From NCBI GenBank assembly GCA_964482955.1, contig CAYZZW010000010.1, forward strand, positions 4,457 through 68,456: a stretch of 64,000 nt of DNA, written 5' to 3'. This document shows positions 7,770-19,273 of this stretch, in pieces. How positions within the stretch are numbered: position 1 is the stretch's first letter; the number at the start of each line of letters is the position of its first letter. The notes below the pieces were generated by a model. The model saw only the letters and a program-made list of their open reading frames with translations. It did no database searches and was not told the origin of the DNA. Position numbers and translations under genes: made by a program. The DNA is from JAPLSN01 sp964482955. GTDB taxonomy: Bacteria; Spirochaetota; Spirochaetia; Treponematales; UBA12059.

Positions 7770-8999
7770 ATGAACGTGGTCGTCATCGGCGCTCAGTGGG
7801 GAGACGAAGGCAAGGGCAAGATCGTGGATTACCTGGCCGCGGACGCGCAGATCATCGTGCGCTTTTCCGGCGGCGCCAACGCGGGCCACACGATCGTCCA
7901 CGGGACGGAGCAGTACGCGCTCCACCTCGTGCCGTCCGGCATCCTGTATCCCGGCAAGATCGTCGTCCTCGGCTCCGGCATGGTGATCGATCCGGCGGCG
8001 CTCTTCGACGAATTGGCGATGCTGGAAAAGCGCGGCGTCGACTGGAAGGGCCGCGTGCTCGTGTCCGACCGCGCGCACCTCGTGCTGCCGCGCTACCGCG
8101 AGATCGACAAGGCGATGGACGCCGCCCGGCGGAAGCCCATCGGCACCACGGGACGCGGCATCGGCGTGGCCTACGCGATGAAAGCCCAGCGCGACGGCGT
8201 GCGGCTGGCCGACATCGACGATCCCGCGCGCCTCGAAAACCTCGAGCCCGAGGACCGCGCCTACCTCGACACGATCCGGGAACGCCTCCTCTCGATGCGC
8301 GTCGACCTCGTCTCCTATCTACGCGGACACCGCAACAAGTACATCCTCTTCGAAGGCGCCCAAGGGGCGCTCCTCGACATCGATACGGGCACCTATCCCT
8401 ACGTCTCGAGCGGCATGTCCTGCGCCGCCGGCGCGTCCGCCCAGGGCGGCATCGGCCCGCGCGACATCGACCGCGTGCTCGGCGTCTTCAAGGCCTACAC
8501 GACGCGCGTCGGCAACGGGCCGTTCCCGACCGAGTTCGACCCGGACGAGCAGGGGTCGCTCTGCTCCTTCATCCGCGACACCGGCCGCGAGTACGGCGTG
8601 ACGACGGGAAGGCCCCGCCGCTGCGGTTACCTCGACCTCGTCGCGCTCCGCTACGCCTGCGCCGCCAACTCCATCGACGGCCTCGTGCTCACCCACCTCG
8701 ACGTCTACGACACGCTCGAGGACTTCCAGGCGTGCGTCGCCTACAAGATCGACGGGAAGATCGTCGACGACTTCCCCTCGTCCGCCCGCGACCTCGAAAA
8801 GGCCGAACCCGTGCTCCGCTCGTTCCGCGGCTGGAAGCGCGACCTCGGCGCCGTGCGCACCTACGACGAGCTGCCGCTCGAGGCCAAGGCCTACATCTCC
8901 TTCATCGAGGAATTCACGGAGACGCCCGTCAGCATCGTCTCCGTCGGCTACGAACGAAACCAGACCATGCTCAGGGAGGCCCCGTGGATACGCTCCTGA
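7770..8999 (+). CDS. purA: adenylosuccinate synthetase
   Basis: The 409-residue enzyme joins IMP and aspartate with GTP in AMP synthesis. The N-terminal GAQWGDEGKGKIVD contains the catalytic Asp and the GTP-binding loop; FSGGANAGHT with the catalytic His, GTTGRGIG, FEGAQGALLDIDTGTYPYVSSG and the C-terminal GRPRRCGYLDLV loop are all present. The start at 7770 has a GGAGG site (7758-7762) and gives the canonical N-terminus. The gene overlaps guaA by 16 nt, so both branches from IMP, to AMP and to GMP, are made from one transcript. Confidence 0.96.
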   Translation: MNVVVIGAQWGDEGKGKIVDYLAADAQIIVRFSGGANAGHTIVHGTEQYALHLVPSGILYPGKIVVLGSGMVIDPAALFDELAMLEKRGVDWKGRVLVSDRAHLVLPRYREIDKAMDAARRKPIGTTGRGIGVAYAMKAQRDGVRLADIDDPARLENLEPEDRAYLDTIRERLLSMRVDLVSYLRGHRNKYILFEGAQGALLDIDTGTYPYVSSGMSCAAGASAQGGIGPRDIDRVLGVFKAYTTRVGNGPFPTEFDPDEQGSLCSFIRDTGREYGVTTGRPRRCGYLDLVALRYACAANSIDGLVLTHLDVYDTLEDFQACVAYKIDGKIVDDFPSSARDLEKAEPVLRSFRGWKRDLGAVRTYDELPLEAKAYISFIEEFTETPVSIVSVGYERNQTMLREAPWIRS

Positions 9000-10534
9000 T
9001 TCTCGATTACGGAAGCCAGTACACGCAGCTGCTCGGACGCCGGATCCGCGAAGCCGGCGTGTACACCGAGATCCTGCCCGGCGACGCGAAGCTCGACGCG
9101 GCCGCGCTCCGCGCCTACAAGGGCGTGGTCCTCTCCGGGTCGCCGTGGTCCGTCTACGACGAGGGCGCGCCGCTTCCGGACAAGGCCGTGTACGAGTGCG
9201 GCCTGCCGGTGCTCGGCGTGTGCTACGGCATCCAGCGCATGATCCAGGACTTCGGCGGCAACGTGCAGACGCTCCACGAGCGCGAGTACGGCCGCAAGGC
9301 GATCGAGCTCAAGTCGAAGGATCCGCTCTTCGAGGGCGTCCCGTCCTCCTTCCTGACCTGGATGAGCCACGGCGACTCGATCGAGCGCGTCGCCGACGGC
9401 TTCGACACGCTGGCCGTTTCGGACGGCGGCATCCCCGCGGCGCTCAAGCACCGCGGCAAGCCGCTCTGGGGCGTCCAGTTCCATCCCGAAGTCACCCACT
9501 GCGAACACGGCACGGCCATCCTCCGCAATTTCGCGCTCGGTATCTGCAAGGCGAAGCCCGAGTGGACCATGGCGCGCTACGTCGACGAGGAAAAGGCCCG
9601 CATGCGGAAGCAGGTGGGCTCGGCCCCGGCGCTCATCCTCATCTCCGGCGGCGTCGATTCCACCGTGGCCGCCGCGCTCGTGCTCACGGCGCTCCCCAAG
9701 GACAAGGTCCACCTCATGTACGTGGACACGGGCCTCATGCGCAAGGACGAGACCTCGGAGGTGATGAAGACCCTCCATTCGCTCGGCGCGGAGCACGTGC
9801 ACCGCATCGACGCGGAAGCCGAGTTCCTCGGGCGCCTCCGCGGCGTCGAGGACCCCGAAGGCAAGCGCAAGATCATCGGCGACCTCTTCATCGAGATCCA
9901 GCAGCGCGAGGTGGCGAAGCTCGGCATCCCCGACGCGTACCTCGTGCAGGGCACGCTCTACACGGACCTCGTCGAGTCGGGCAAGGGCGTCGGCAAGAAG
10001 GCGCACGTCATCAAGAGCCACCACAACGTCCGTTCCCCCCTCATCGAGGAAAAGCGCGCGAAGGGCCTCGTCGTCGAGCCGCTCGACCGTCTCTACAAGG
10101 ACGAAGTGCGCGCCCTCGGCCGCCTCCTCGGATTGCCGGAATCGGTCGTGGGCCGCCATCCCTTCCCGGGACCGGGCCTCGGCGTGCGCGTGCTCGGCGA
10201 GGTGACGAAGGACGCGTGCGACACGTTGCGCGACGCCGACGCCGTCTACATCTCGGAACTGCGCGCGCGCGGGCTCTACGACAAGATCTGGCAGGCGTTC
10301 TGCGTGCTCCTCCCGGTGCGCTCGGTGGGCGTGGCGGGCGACGTGCGGAAGTACGGCCGCGTCGTGGCGCTCCGCGCCGTGGCGTCGACGGACGGCATGA
10401 CGGCGGACGTCTATCCCTTCGAGATGAAGGACTTGCTCGAGATTTCGGCGGCGATCACGAACCGCGTTCCCGCGGTCGGCCGCGTCGTCTACGACGTGTC
10501 CTCCAAGCCGCCCGCCACGATCGAGTGGGAGTGA
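8984..10534 (+). CDS. guaA: GMP synthase, glutamine-hydrolysing
   Basis: The 516-residue enzyme aminates XMP to GMP. It has a class I glutaminase domain (LILDYGSQYTQLLGRRIRE; nucleophile Cys80 in GVCYGIQ; His in QFHPEVTH), an ATP-pyrophosphatase PP-loop (ISGGVDSTVAA, about residue 220) and the C-terminal dimerisation domain ending in PPATIEWE. The GTG start at 8984 lies inside the end of purA, with AGGGAGG at 8972-8978, which indicates translational coupling. Length and motifs are normal. Confidence 0.96.
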   Translation: MDTLLILDYGSQYTQLLGRRIREAGVYTEILPGDAKLDAAALRAYKGVVLSGSPWSVYDEGAPLPDKAVYECGLPVLGVCYGIQRMIQDFGGNVQTLHEREYGRKAIELKSKDPLFEGVPSSFLTWMSHGDSIERVADGFDTLAVSDGGIPAALKHRGKPLWGVQFHPEVTHCEHGTAILRNFALGICKAKPEWTMARYVDEEKARMRKQVGSAPALILISGGVDSTVAAALVLTALPKDKVHLMYVDTGLMRKDETSEVMKTLHSLGAEHVHRIDAEAEFLGRLRGVEDPEGKRKIIGDLFIEIQQREVAKLGIPDAYLVQGTLYTDLVESGKGVGKKAHVIKSHHNVRSPLIEEKRAKGLVVEPLDRLYKDEVRALGRLLGLPESVVGRHPFPGPGLGVRVLGEVTKDACDTLRDADAVYISELRARGLYDKIWQAFCVLLPVRSVGVAGDVRKYGRVVALRAVASTDGMTADVYPFEMKDLLEISAAITNRVPAVGRVVYDVSSKPPATIEWE

Positions 10535-10556
10535 ACCTGATTAAAGGTCGTTTTCG

Positions 10557-11543
10557 ATGAAGCGTTCTCTCGCCGCGTGCGGTGTGATCGGGGTGTTGGC
10601 CTGTTGTGTCGCGACGATGGCGATCGGGGCGACGCCGCCGCCTTCGCCGGATGGCCAGGCGGCGCGGGACGGCGGCGGCCGGGCGGAAGGCGCCGAGCCG
10701 GCCGATCCGCTCGCGGCGTCCGTTCTCGCTTCCCGTCCGGAACTGGCCAAGCTTACGATCGAGGAGACGCAGGCGGCCGCCGCGGCGTTCTTCGCGGAGG
10801 CGCTCGCGCGCGGGCTGACGGGCCCCGAGGCGTTTTCGCTCCTCATGCCGGACGCCGACTACTACATGGCGCGCCTGTCCGACGAGGATACCCGCGCCGC
10901 CATCGTCGACCTTGCCGACGACCGGAGCCCGGCGGGGCGCCGCTACACGCGCATCGCGGGCCTCATCCCGGAAGTGGACGAGACCGCGTCGCGGTACGAG
11001 GCGATCGCGGACGCGTACTGGGCTTCGGAGTACAACGCGAAGCGCGGCGCCGCGTCGAAAAAGGTTCCGCCGCTCCCGCGGAGCGAAGCCGTCGTGCCGA
11101 CGAAGAAGTCGCTCCGCTACGCGCACCAGGACGCCCTCGACGTGTTCTTCGCGAACGTGACGCGGAAGGGCGCGGAGGAAATCGGACCGACGGTCAAGTC
11201 GATGACCGACGGCGTCGTCATGGCGTCGTACGACGGCTGGATCGGTACCGACACCCACGACGGGTACGTCTCTGGCGGCGTTTCGCCGAAGGCCGGCAAC
11301 GGCGTCATCGTCTACCAGCCCGACGAGAAAAAGTATTATCTCTACTTCCATTTCTATTCGGCAAAGGTCGGGAACGGCGACGTCGTGCGGGCAGGCGACA
11401 CGCTCGGGCTCGGCGGCAACACGGGCTACAACGCCCGGAAGCGGAACCACGGCGAGCACGTGCATCTCGAGATCTTCGACGCGTCCACGGACGAATCGCT
11501 GAGTTCCACGAAAATCCGAGCGTTCGTGCTGTCCCTGTTCTGA
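10557..11543 (+). CDS. exported M23/LytM-like peptidase
   Basis: This 328-residue protein begins with a signal sequence (MKRSLAACGVIGVLACCVATMAIGA; a Cys pair leaves lipidation possible). The last about 130 residues resemble an M23 domain: MTDGVVMASYDG, GNGVIVYQPDEKKYYLYFHFYS, VVRAGDTLGLGGNTG and the HVHLEIF box with the metal-ligand HxH. The upstream His-x3-Asp motif is not in its usual form; RYAHQDALD is the nearest candidate, so activity is uncertain. The N-terminal two thirds are unrecognised. It would act on peptidoglycan or another periplasmic peptide. It follows guaA by 22 nt and precedes an ABC importer. Confidence 0.65.
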   Translation: MKRSLAACGVIGVLACCVATMAIGATPPPSPDGQAARDGGGRAEGAEPADPLAASVLASRPELAKLTIEETQAAAAAFFAEALARGLTGPEAFSLLMPDADYYMARLSDEDTRAAIVDLADDRSPAGRRYTRIAGLIPEVDETASRYEAIADAYWASEYNAKRGAASKKVPPLPRSEAVVPTKKSLRYAHQDALDVFFANVTRKGAEEIGPTVKSMTDGVVMASYDGWIGTDTHDGYVSGGVSPKAGNGVIVYQPDEKKYYLYFHFYSAKVGNGDVVRAGDTLGLGGNTGYNARKRNHGEHVHLEIFDASTDESLSSTKIRAFVLSLF

Positions 11544-11550
11544 CGGAGCT

Positions 11551-11580
11551 TGTCCAAGTCGACGCGGGGATAATAGAATC
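11551..11580 (+). promoter_or_regulatory. possible promoter of the ABC importer operon
   Basis: TTGTCC (11551-11556), an 18-bp spacer and TAGAAT (11575-11580) end 5 nt before ATG 11586. No ribosome site precedes that ATG, so the mRNA may be leaderless or nearly so. Confidence 0.4.
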
Positions 11581-11585
11581 GCCGC

Positions 11586-12653
11586 ATGAAAACCTTTCTC
11601 GATCATGCCAGCCGCGCACGAGCCGGCGTCCGTTCCGTCCGCAAGACCGCGTTGTGTCTCGCTTTCGCGCTCGTCTTCGTCGCGGGCGCCTTCGCGCAGA
11701 CGCCCGGCATCGAACGCACCGTGCTCGGCGGCAAGGCCGTCGTCATGGTAGCCGATCTCGTGTTCGCGTTTCCCGGCGCCCGCTCCACCGTCGTCGCCGT
11801 CGCCGGCACCGACCAAGGCCTGGGCTCCTTCCTCGGGGCGATCGAGCCGAAGTATTCCGAGGCGGTCGCCCTCGACCGCAACGCGGGGGCGGAGGTCTAT
11901 GCGGCGCAAAAGCCCGACCTCGTCATCCTCAAGGGATCGATGAGGAAAAGCCTCGGCGCCGCCCTGGCGTCGCTCGGCATCCGCGCGCTCTATCTCGATC
12001 TCGAAACCCCCGAAGACTACCGGCGGGACATCGAGGCGATCGGCCGGGAGTTCGGCGCGGAAGCCCGCGCGGCGGAACTGTCCGCGTACTATCGCGGCGT
12101 GCTCGAACGCGTCGCCGCAGGGTCGGCGAAGAACGCGAAGGCGCCGGGCGTGCTCGTGGTCCGCCAGAGCGCCGCGTCCGCGGGCTCCTTCGAAGTGCCG
12201 CCGAAGTCGTGGATGCAGACGACCGTCGCGCGGCTCGCGGGCGGGCGGCCGGTGTGGCTCGACGCGAACCCCGGCGACGGCTGGGGGCGGATCGGCTTCG
12301 AGCAGATAGCCGCGTGGAATCCGGAATACCTCGTCGTGATCGATTACCGCGACGACGTCGGATCCGCCGTCGCCGCGCTCCGGGCCGATCCGCGTTTTTC
12401 GCGCCTCGCCTGCGCGGCCCCGGGACGCATGCTCGGCTTTCCCCAGGACTGGTATTCGTGGGACCAGCCCGATACGCGCTGGGGCTTGGGCCTCCTCTGG
12501 TTCGCGAAGGTCCTGCGTCCCGCCGAGTTCGCGGACCTGGACGTGGTCGCCGAAGCGCGCTCGTTCTATAGGCTGTTCTACGGTTTCGACGACGCGCGCT
12601 TCGACGCGGTGGTGAAACCCAGGCTGAAAGGGGATTATGCCCCGCGGAAATGA
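11586..12653 (+). CDS. ABC importer substrate-binding protein (BtuF/FecB type)
   Basis: A 355-residue exported protein. After a long basic leader, the signal segment ALVFVAGAFA ends near residue 40. The mature part follows the TroA/BtuF plan: a first lobe with STVVAVAGTDQG and AQKPDLVILKG, a linking helix EDYRRDIEAIGREFGAEARAAELSAYY, and a second lobe with GWGRIGFEQIAAWNPEYLVV and WYSWDQPDTRWGLGLLWFAKVLRP. The family binds haem, cobalamin or Fe-siderophores; the residues do not let me choose. The stop overlaps the permease start by 17 nt. Confidence 0.8.
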   Translation: MKTFLDHASRARAGVRSVRKTALCLAFALVFVAGAFAQTPGIERTVLGGKAVVMVADLVFAFPGARSTVVAVAGTDQGLGSFLGAIEPKYSEAVALDRNAGAEVYAAQKPDLVILKGSMRKSLGAALASLGIRALYLDLETPEDYRRDIEAIGREFGAEARAAELSAYYRGVLERVAAGSAKNAKAPGVLVVRQSAASAGSFEVPPKSWMQTTVARLAGGRPVWLDANPGDGWGRIGFEQIAAWNPEYLVVIDYRDDVGSAVAALRADPRFSRLACAAPGRMLGFPQDWYSWDQPDTRWGLGLLWFAKVLRPAEFADLDVVAEARSFYRLFYGFDDARFDAVVKPRLKGDYAPRK

Positions 12654-13653
12654 CGGATCCGCCCGCCCGGTCGGGCGCGCCGTTCCGATAGCCGTCGCCT
12701 GCGGAGCGCTCGTCCTCCTGGCCGCATGCCTGCTCGTCGGTCGCTATCCGCGGCCCGGCTTCATGGATCCGCGCCTCGCATTATCCGACGGCACGGCGGC
12801 GGCGATACTGTTCGGCTCGCGCCTGCCGCGCCTTTTGGCAGCGTTGCTCCTCGGCGCGACGCTCGCGACGGCGGGCAACGCCTTCCAGATGGTCTTCGGG
12901 AATCCCCTCGTCGAGCCGGGCTTCCTCGGCGTGTCACAGGGAGCCGCCCTCGGCGCGGCGCTCGCGCTCGTCGCGGGCGCCCGGTCGGAGTACGCCGTCG
13001 CCGCATCCGCCTTCGCGCTGGCCCTCGTCGCGCTCGGAGCGGTCACCGCGTTGGCCCGCGCGGTGCCCTTCGGCGGCTGGGTGCTCAGGCTCGTCCTCGC
13101 CGGTTTCGCGGTCTCGTCCTTCATGGCGGCCGGCTTGGCCGTGGTGAAATACGCTTCCGATCCGCTCCGCGAACTTCCCGACATCGTGTACTGGACCATG
13201 GGTTCGCTGTCAGGCGCGAGCTGGAGTCGGCTCGCGTTCGCGGCCTGGCCGGCGCTCGGATCGCTGGTCATCCTGCACGCGCTTCGTTGGCGCGTCACGG
13301 CGCTCTCGACGGACGAGGCGGTCGCGTCCTCGCTCGGCCTCAAGCCCGCGCTCGAGCGCGGGGTGATTTTGGCGGTCGCGTCGGCCGGCGTGTCCGCGGT
13401 CGTCGCGATGGCGGGCGCGGTATCCTGGATCGGCCTCGTGGTGCCGCAAGCCGCCCGGCTCGCGGTCGGCTCAGACGCCCGTCGCTCGCTCCCGGCTTCC
13501 GCCGTCGGCGGCGCCCTGTTCGCCGCGTCGTGCGACACCGTCGCGCGGGCGCTGTTGCCCGGCGAACTGCCGCTCGGCGCCGTGACCGCGGCGGCGGGTT
13601 CCGTCGTTTTCGTGATCCTGCTGGCCCGCGGGCGGATCGGTATCGCGCGATGA
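12637..13653 (+). CDS. FecCD-family ABC importer permease
   Basis: The 338-residue membrane protein has about ten hydrophobic segments and the family signatures RLPRLLAALLLGATLATAGNAFQ near residue 65, NPLVEPGFLGVSQGAALGA near residue 95 and, late, GAVSWIGLVVPQAARL, which forms the coupling region with the ATPase. It would form the homodimeric channel of a cobalamin, haem or siderophore importer. The start ATG at 12637 lies inside the end of the binding-protein gene, and its own stop overlaps the ATPase start (ATGA). Confidence 0.88.
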   Translation: MPRGNDGSARPVGRAVPIAVACGALVLLAACLLVGRYPRPGFMDPRLALSDGTAAAILFGSRLPRLLAALLLGATLATAGNAFQMVFGNPLVEPGFLGVSQGAALGAALALVAGARSEYAVAASAFALALVALGAVTALARAVPFGGWVLRLVLAGFAVSSFMAAGLAVVKYASDPLRELPDIVYWTMGSLSGASWSRLAFAAWPALGSLVILHALRWRVTALSTDEAVASSLGLKPALERGVILAVASAGVSAVVAMAGAVSWIGLVVPQAARLAVGSDARRSLPASAVGGALFAASCDTVARALLPGELPLGAVTAAAGSVVFVILLARGRIGIAR

Positions 13654-14423
13654 ACGTCGTCGTCGAAGGCGTCGTCTACCGGTATCCGCGGGCCGCGACC
13701 GAAGCCCTCCGCGGCGCGGGCTTCCGGGCGCGCTCGGGGGCGGCGCTGGCGGTGCTCGGGCCGAACGGCTCGGGCAAGTCGACCTTGCTCCGCGTCGCCG
13801 CGGGGATCGTCGTTCCGGTCGCCGGATCGGTGAGCTACGGGGACGGAAACGACGCTGTCCGATCGGCGCGCCGCGTCGCCTTCCTGCCGCAGTTCGAGCG
13901 ACTCGGTTTCGCGCTCGACGCGATCGAGTACGTGCTCCTCGGCCGGGTTCCGCACGTCAACGCGCTCTCGATGCCGTCGAAGGACGACGAACGCCTGGCC
14001 CGGATCGCGCTCGAGGAGGCGGGAGCGGGCGCGTTGGCCGGACGCCACGTCAACGAGCTGTCGGGCGGCGAGCTCCAGCTCGTGCGGATCGCGCGCTGCC
14101 TCGCGCAGGACACGTCCGTGATCGTCATGGACGAGCCGACTTCCATGCTCGACCCGGCCCACGCGCGCATGATCGCCGACGCGCTCCGCGCCCTGACCGC
14201 GTCGGGAAGGACCCTCGTGTTCAGCACCCACGATCCGGCTTTCGCGGCGTACGCGGCGGACGACGCCGTGCTCATGCGCGACGGTCGCGACCAGTTCCGC
14301 GGAACGGTCGCGGCGGCCTTGACTGCGGAACGGCTCGAGCGCTGCTTCGGCGTGACCTTCGGCGCGTCGTCGGCTCCGAGCGCGTTCGGAACCGGCGTGT
14401 CCGGAGCGAAGGCGATGCGTTGA
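13650..14423 (+). CDS. FepC/BtuD-type ABC importer ATP-binding protein
   Basis: The 257-residue ATPase has Walker A GPNGSGKST (about residue 38), Q-loop FLPQFE, signature LSGGELQLV, Walker B VIVMDEPTSMLDP and switch His in FSTHDPAF. It energises the FecCD permease just upstream; the start shares ATGA with the permease stop. The tail after about residue 235 is poorly conserved. No riboswitch was recognised ahead of the operon that would identify the ligand. Confidence 0.92.
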   Translation: MNVVVEGVVYRYPRAATEALRGAGFRARSGAALAVLGPNGSGKSTLLRVAAGIVVPVAGSVSYGDGNDAVRSARRVAFLPQFERLGFALDAIEYVLLGRVPHVNALSMPSKDDERLARIALEEAGAGALAGRHVNELSGGELQLVRIARCLAQDTSVIVMDEPTSMLDPAHARMIADALRALTASGRTLVFSTHDPAFAAYAADDAVLMRDGRDQFRGTVAAALTAERLERCFGVTFGASSAPSAFGTGVSGAKAMR

Positions 14424-14438
14424 CGCGTCGCCCTCGGT

Positions 14439-15515
14439 CTACTCTTCGGGGTAGAGCGCGATCGAGCCGTTCGGAAGCTTGAGGATCCAATCCGCGCCGT
14501 CGCGGCCCGCGATGTCTTCGGGCAGGTAGGCCTTGCCGCCGCCGCCGGGCGCGTCCACGGCGTAGCGCGGCAGTTCGAGCCCGGACAGCTCGCGGCGGAG
14601 GCGCCCGTACAGTTCGAGGCCGCGCGACAGCGGTACGCGGAACCGCGCGGTACCCGGCGTGAGGTCGCCCTGGAAGAGGTAGTAGGGCTTGGCGCCCGAA
14701 CGGAGGGCGAGGGCGAAGAGTTCCGCGAGGATCGTCTCGTCGTCGTTGACGCCGCGGAGGAGGACGGTCTGCGCGTACACGGGCACGCCCGAACCGACGA
14801 GCGCGTCGACGGCGGCGCGGGCTTCGGGCGACAGCTCGCGCGGGTGGTTCGTGTGGAGGACGAGCGCGGCCGGGCGAACGGACGAAAGGAGCGCGACGAG
14901 GTTCCGGTCGATCCGCCCGGGCGCCGTCACGGGCGCGCGCGTGCAGATCCGGAGAACCGCGTTCGGCGCGGCGCGCCTGAGCCCGGCGAGCAGGCGTTCG
15001 AGGCGCTCGTCTGAGGCGAGGAGGGGATCGCCGCCCGACACGAGGATTTCCCGCAGGTCCCCGCGCGTTTCGATCCATCCGCATATCGCGTCGATCTCCG
15101 CGTCGGACACGAAGCCGCGGCGGGCGTCGTCGAGCCCGCGGCGGAAACAGAAGCGGCAGGTGAGCGGGCAGGCGCCGCAGGCGCGGACGAGCGCGCGCGA
15201 ACGGTAGCTCCGCACGAGATGCGGCACCGTCGAGTCGGTCCGTTCGCCGAGCGGATCGTCGAGATCGCTCGGCGTCCGGACGAGTTCGTCCGCCGACGGC
15301 AACACTTGGCGGAGGATCGGATCGGCGGGATCGTCGCTCGCGAGCGAGAGGAAAAAGCGCGTCGCGCGGAAGGGCAGGCGGCGCGTCGCCTCGAGGATGC
15401 CGTCCTCGCCGCCGGCCGCGGCGACCGAGGCGTACGCGCGCGGAAAGCGCTCGCGGAGGACGTCGAGCCCGCAGGAGGCGATGTCGGCACCGTAGGACGG
15501 AGAAGTCTCGCTCAC
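14439..15515 (-). CDS. KamA-family radical SAM aminomutase (EpmB-like size)
   Basis: The 358-residue protein has the radical SAM cluster CPLTCRFC (Cys116, Cys120, Cys123), a SAM-binding LVSGGDPLL segment and the PLP-lysine loop GGGGK near residue 325. Lysine 2,3-aminomutases are longer (over 400 residues), so it is closer in length to EpmB, which makes beta-lysine on elongation factor P. No efp or epmA gene is in the window. The GTG start is chosen because a promoter at 15522-15551 puts its -10 box 6 nt before it; the longer frame begins with an unlikely TTG inside the promoter. Confidence 0.85.
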   Translation of the reverse strand: MSETSPSYGADIASCGLDVLRERFPRAYASVAAAGGEDGILEATRRLPFRATRFFLSLASDDPADPILRQVLPSADELVRTPSDLDDPLGERTDSTVPHLVRSYRSRALVRACGACPLTCRFCFRRGLDDARRGFVSDAEIDAICGWIETRGDLREILVSGGDPLLASDERLERLLAGLRRAAPNAVLRICTRAPVTAPGRIDRNLVALLSSVRPAALVLHTNHPRELSPEARAAVDALVGSGVPVYAQTVLLRGVNDDETILAELFALALRSGAKPYYLFQGDLTPGTARFRVPLSRGLELYGRLRRELSGLELPRYAVDAPGGGGKAYLPEDIAGRDGADWILKLPNGSIALYPEE

Positions 15516-15521
15516 GGCTTC

Positions 15522-15551
15522 ACGATAGCCCGCGGAGCCACGCTTCGGCAA
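15522..15551 (-). promoter_or_regulatory. promoter of the KamA-family gene, leaderless type
   Basis: On the minus strand TTGCCG (15551-15546), an 18-bp spacer and TATCGT (15527-15522). Only 6 nt separate the -10 box from GTG 15515, so transcription would begin at or next to the start codon. Confidence 0.55.
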
Positions 15552-15574
15552 GCGCGGGGACGCCCCGATTCATC

Positions 15575-15603
15575 TTGCCAAAATGACCGGGCTTTGGAAT
15601 ACT
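15575..15603 (+). promoter_or_regulatory. promoter of argR
   Basis: TTGCCA (15575-15580), a 17-bp spacer and AATACT (15598-15603), about 25 nt before argR. The ribosome site GGAGGG is at 15616-15621. I do not see a clear pair of ARG boxes. Confidence 0.5.
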
Positions 15604-15627
15604 TCGCGATAGACCGGAGGGAATCCC

Positions 15628-16110
15628 ATGCAGACGAAATCCCGCGACGAACGGCTCAGGATGATCAGGCGGCTCATCAAGCACAACCGCATCGGTTCGC
15701 AGGAGGACCTCCTCAAGCACCTCGGCGACGAGGGCGTCGTCGTCGCGCAAGGGACGCTGTCGCGCGACCTCAAGTACCTCAAGGTGAGCAAGGTGGCGGA
15801 CGGCAATGTCGGCTACTACTACACGCTGCCGTCGGAAAAGGAAAAGGCGGAGAACGAGCAGATCTACATCGACGAGTTCCTGCGCGGCTACGTCTCCATC
15901 GACTGGAACGCGACGATGGTCGTCGTGAAGACCTTCTCCGGTCACGCCACGACCGTGTCGCTCGCGCTCGACAACCTGAACCTCGACAACATTCTCGGCA
16001 CGATAGCCGGCCAGGACAACATCGTTCTCGTCATCCTCAAGGACGGCTGCTCCGGCGCCGCCTTCGCCGCCGACCTCAAAAAGAAAATCCCCGACCTCGA
16101 CCTGGATTAA
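15628..16110 (+). CDS. argR: arginine repressor ArgR
   Basis: This 160-residue regulator has the winged-helix DNA-binding domain (RLRMIRRLIKHNRIGSQEDLLKHL, then VVVAQGTLSRDLKYLKV) and the C-terminal hexamerisation/arginine-binding domain, with the conserved GHATTVSLALDNL and GTIAGQDNIVLVIL; the usual GTxAGDDT stretch is changed to GTIAGQDN. It normally represses arginine synthesis and activates catabolism when bound to arginine. No arginine biosynthesis gene is next to it; the divergent KamA-like gene could be a target. Confidence 0.92.
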   Translation: MQTKSRDERLRMIRRLIKHNRIGSQEDLLKHLGDEGVVVAQGTLSRDLKYLKVSKVADGNVGYYYTLPSEKEKAENEQIYIDEFLRGYVSIDWNATMVVVKTFSGHATTVSLALDNLNLDNILGTIAGQDNIVLVILKDGCSGAAFAADLKKKIPDLDLD

Positions 16111-16125
16111 AGGACTCTGAAGAAT

Positions 16126-16172
16126 TTACCACGAAGGACACGAAGTTCAACCACGAAGGACACGAAGGAAGA
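16126..16172. repeat. CCACGAAG repeat arm, one-sided copy
   Basis: TTACCACGAAGGACACGAAG begins at 16126 and is repeated as CCACGAAGGACACGAAGG shortly after. No inverted right-hand partner is present. It lies in the 571-nt gap between argR and clpB. Confidence 0.7.
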
Positions 16173-16437
16173 AGGAAGAAGGAAGAGAGTGGTTTGAAGA
16201 AAGAGAAAAAATTTCGAAAATGCACCATAGCTAGGCGGTACTTAGGAACGCGAAGCTTGCCGCGGTTTGTTCGGTGGGTGTGTGCGGTTTCAGCTGGAGA
16301 ATGATATGCGCCAGCGTGCGTAAGGCTCCAAGGCCGCAAAGCCGGCCGCGATTCATTGACTGTCGTGACGTTGTGCGGCTTTACTGGGGCAAAGTGGCGC
16401 CAGCTTATGGAACCGTATGCGACGGGTCGGGTGGCGT

Positions 16438-16487
16438 AAAAAAAGCATGGTATCGTGAGGTACACCGAACGATACCATGCTTTTTTT
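16438..16487. terminator. bidirectional terminator-like hairpin
   Basis: Seven A's plus GCATGGTATCGT (16438-16456) pair perfectly with ACGATACCATGC plus seven T's (16469-16487), with a 12-nt loop. On either strand this is a stem followed by a U-tract. It would end argR transcription before clpB. The flanking 16200-16430 has no coding frame; it holds degenerate repeats of a segment that also resembles 3640-3690. Confidence 0.7.
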
Positions 16488-16594
16488 AGCGACAGGACCC
16501 GACCTATACGGTCCATATAAAGTGCCGCACCTTTTCGTAGAATGTCGTACACAGCCCACGCTTGTCCTGGGTCGAGGTATGGTTGTACGGGATG

Positions 16595-16624
16595 TTGCCT
16601 TAGGTCGGGTTCGATGATTATTCT
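16595..16624 (+). promoter_or_regulatory. possible clpB promoter
   Basis: TTGCCT (16595-16600), an 18-bp spacer and TATTCT (16619-16624), 57 nt ahead of clpB. I see no CIRCE inverted repeat and no clear heat-shock sigma box. Confidence 0.35.
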
Positions 16625-16681
16625 ATAGAAGAAATCGTGCGCTAAATCGCCGTCAATCAAACCGCGGCCACGGAGAACCAC

Positions 16682-19269
<2,588 letters not shown>

Positions 19270-19273
<4 letters not shown>

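Noticed and set aside
10557..10650. Lipobox LACC in the M23-like peptidase
   Set aside because: The spacing and residues fit a lipobox only loosely, and a normal signal-peptidase site is also possible, so I left lipidation open.
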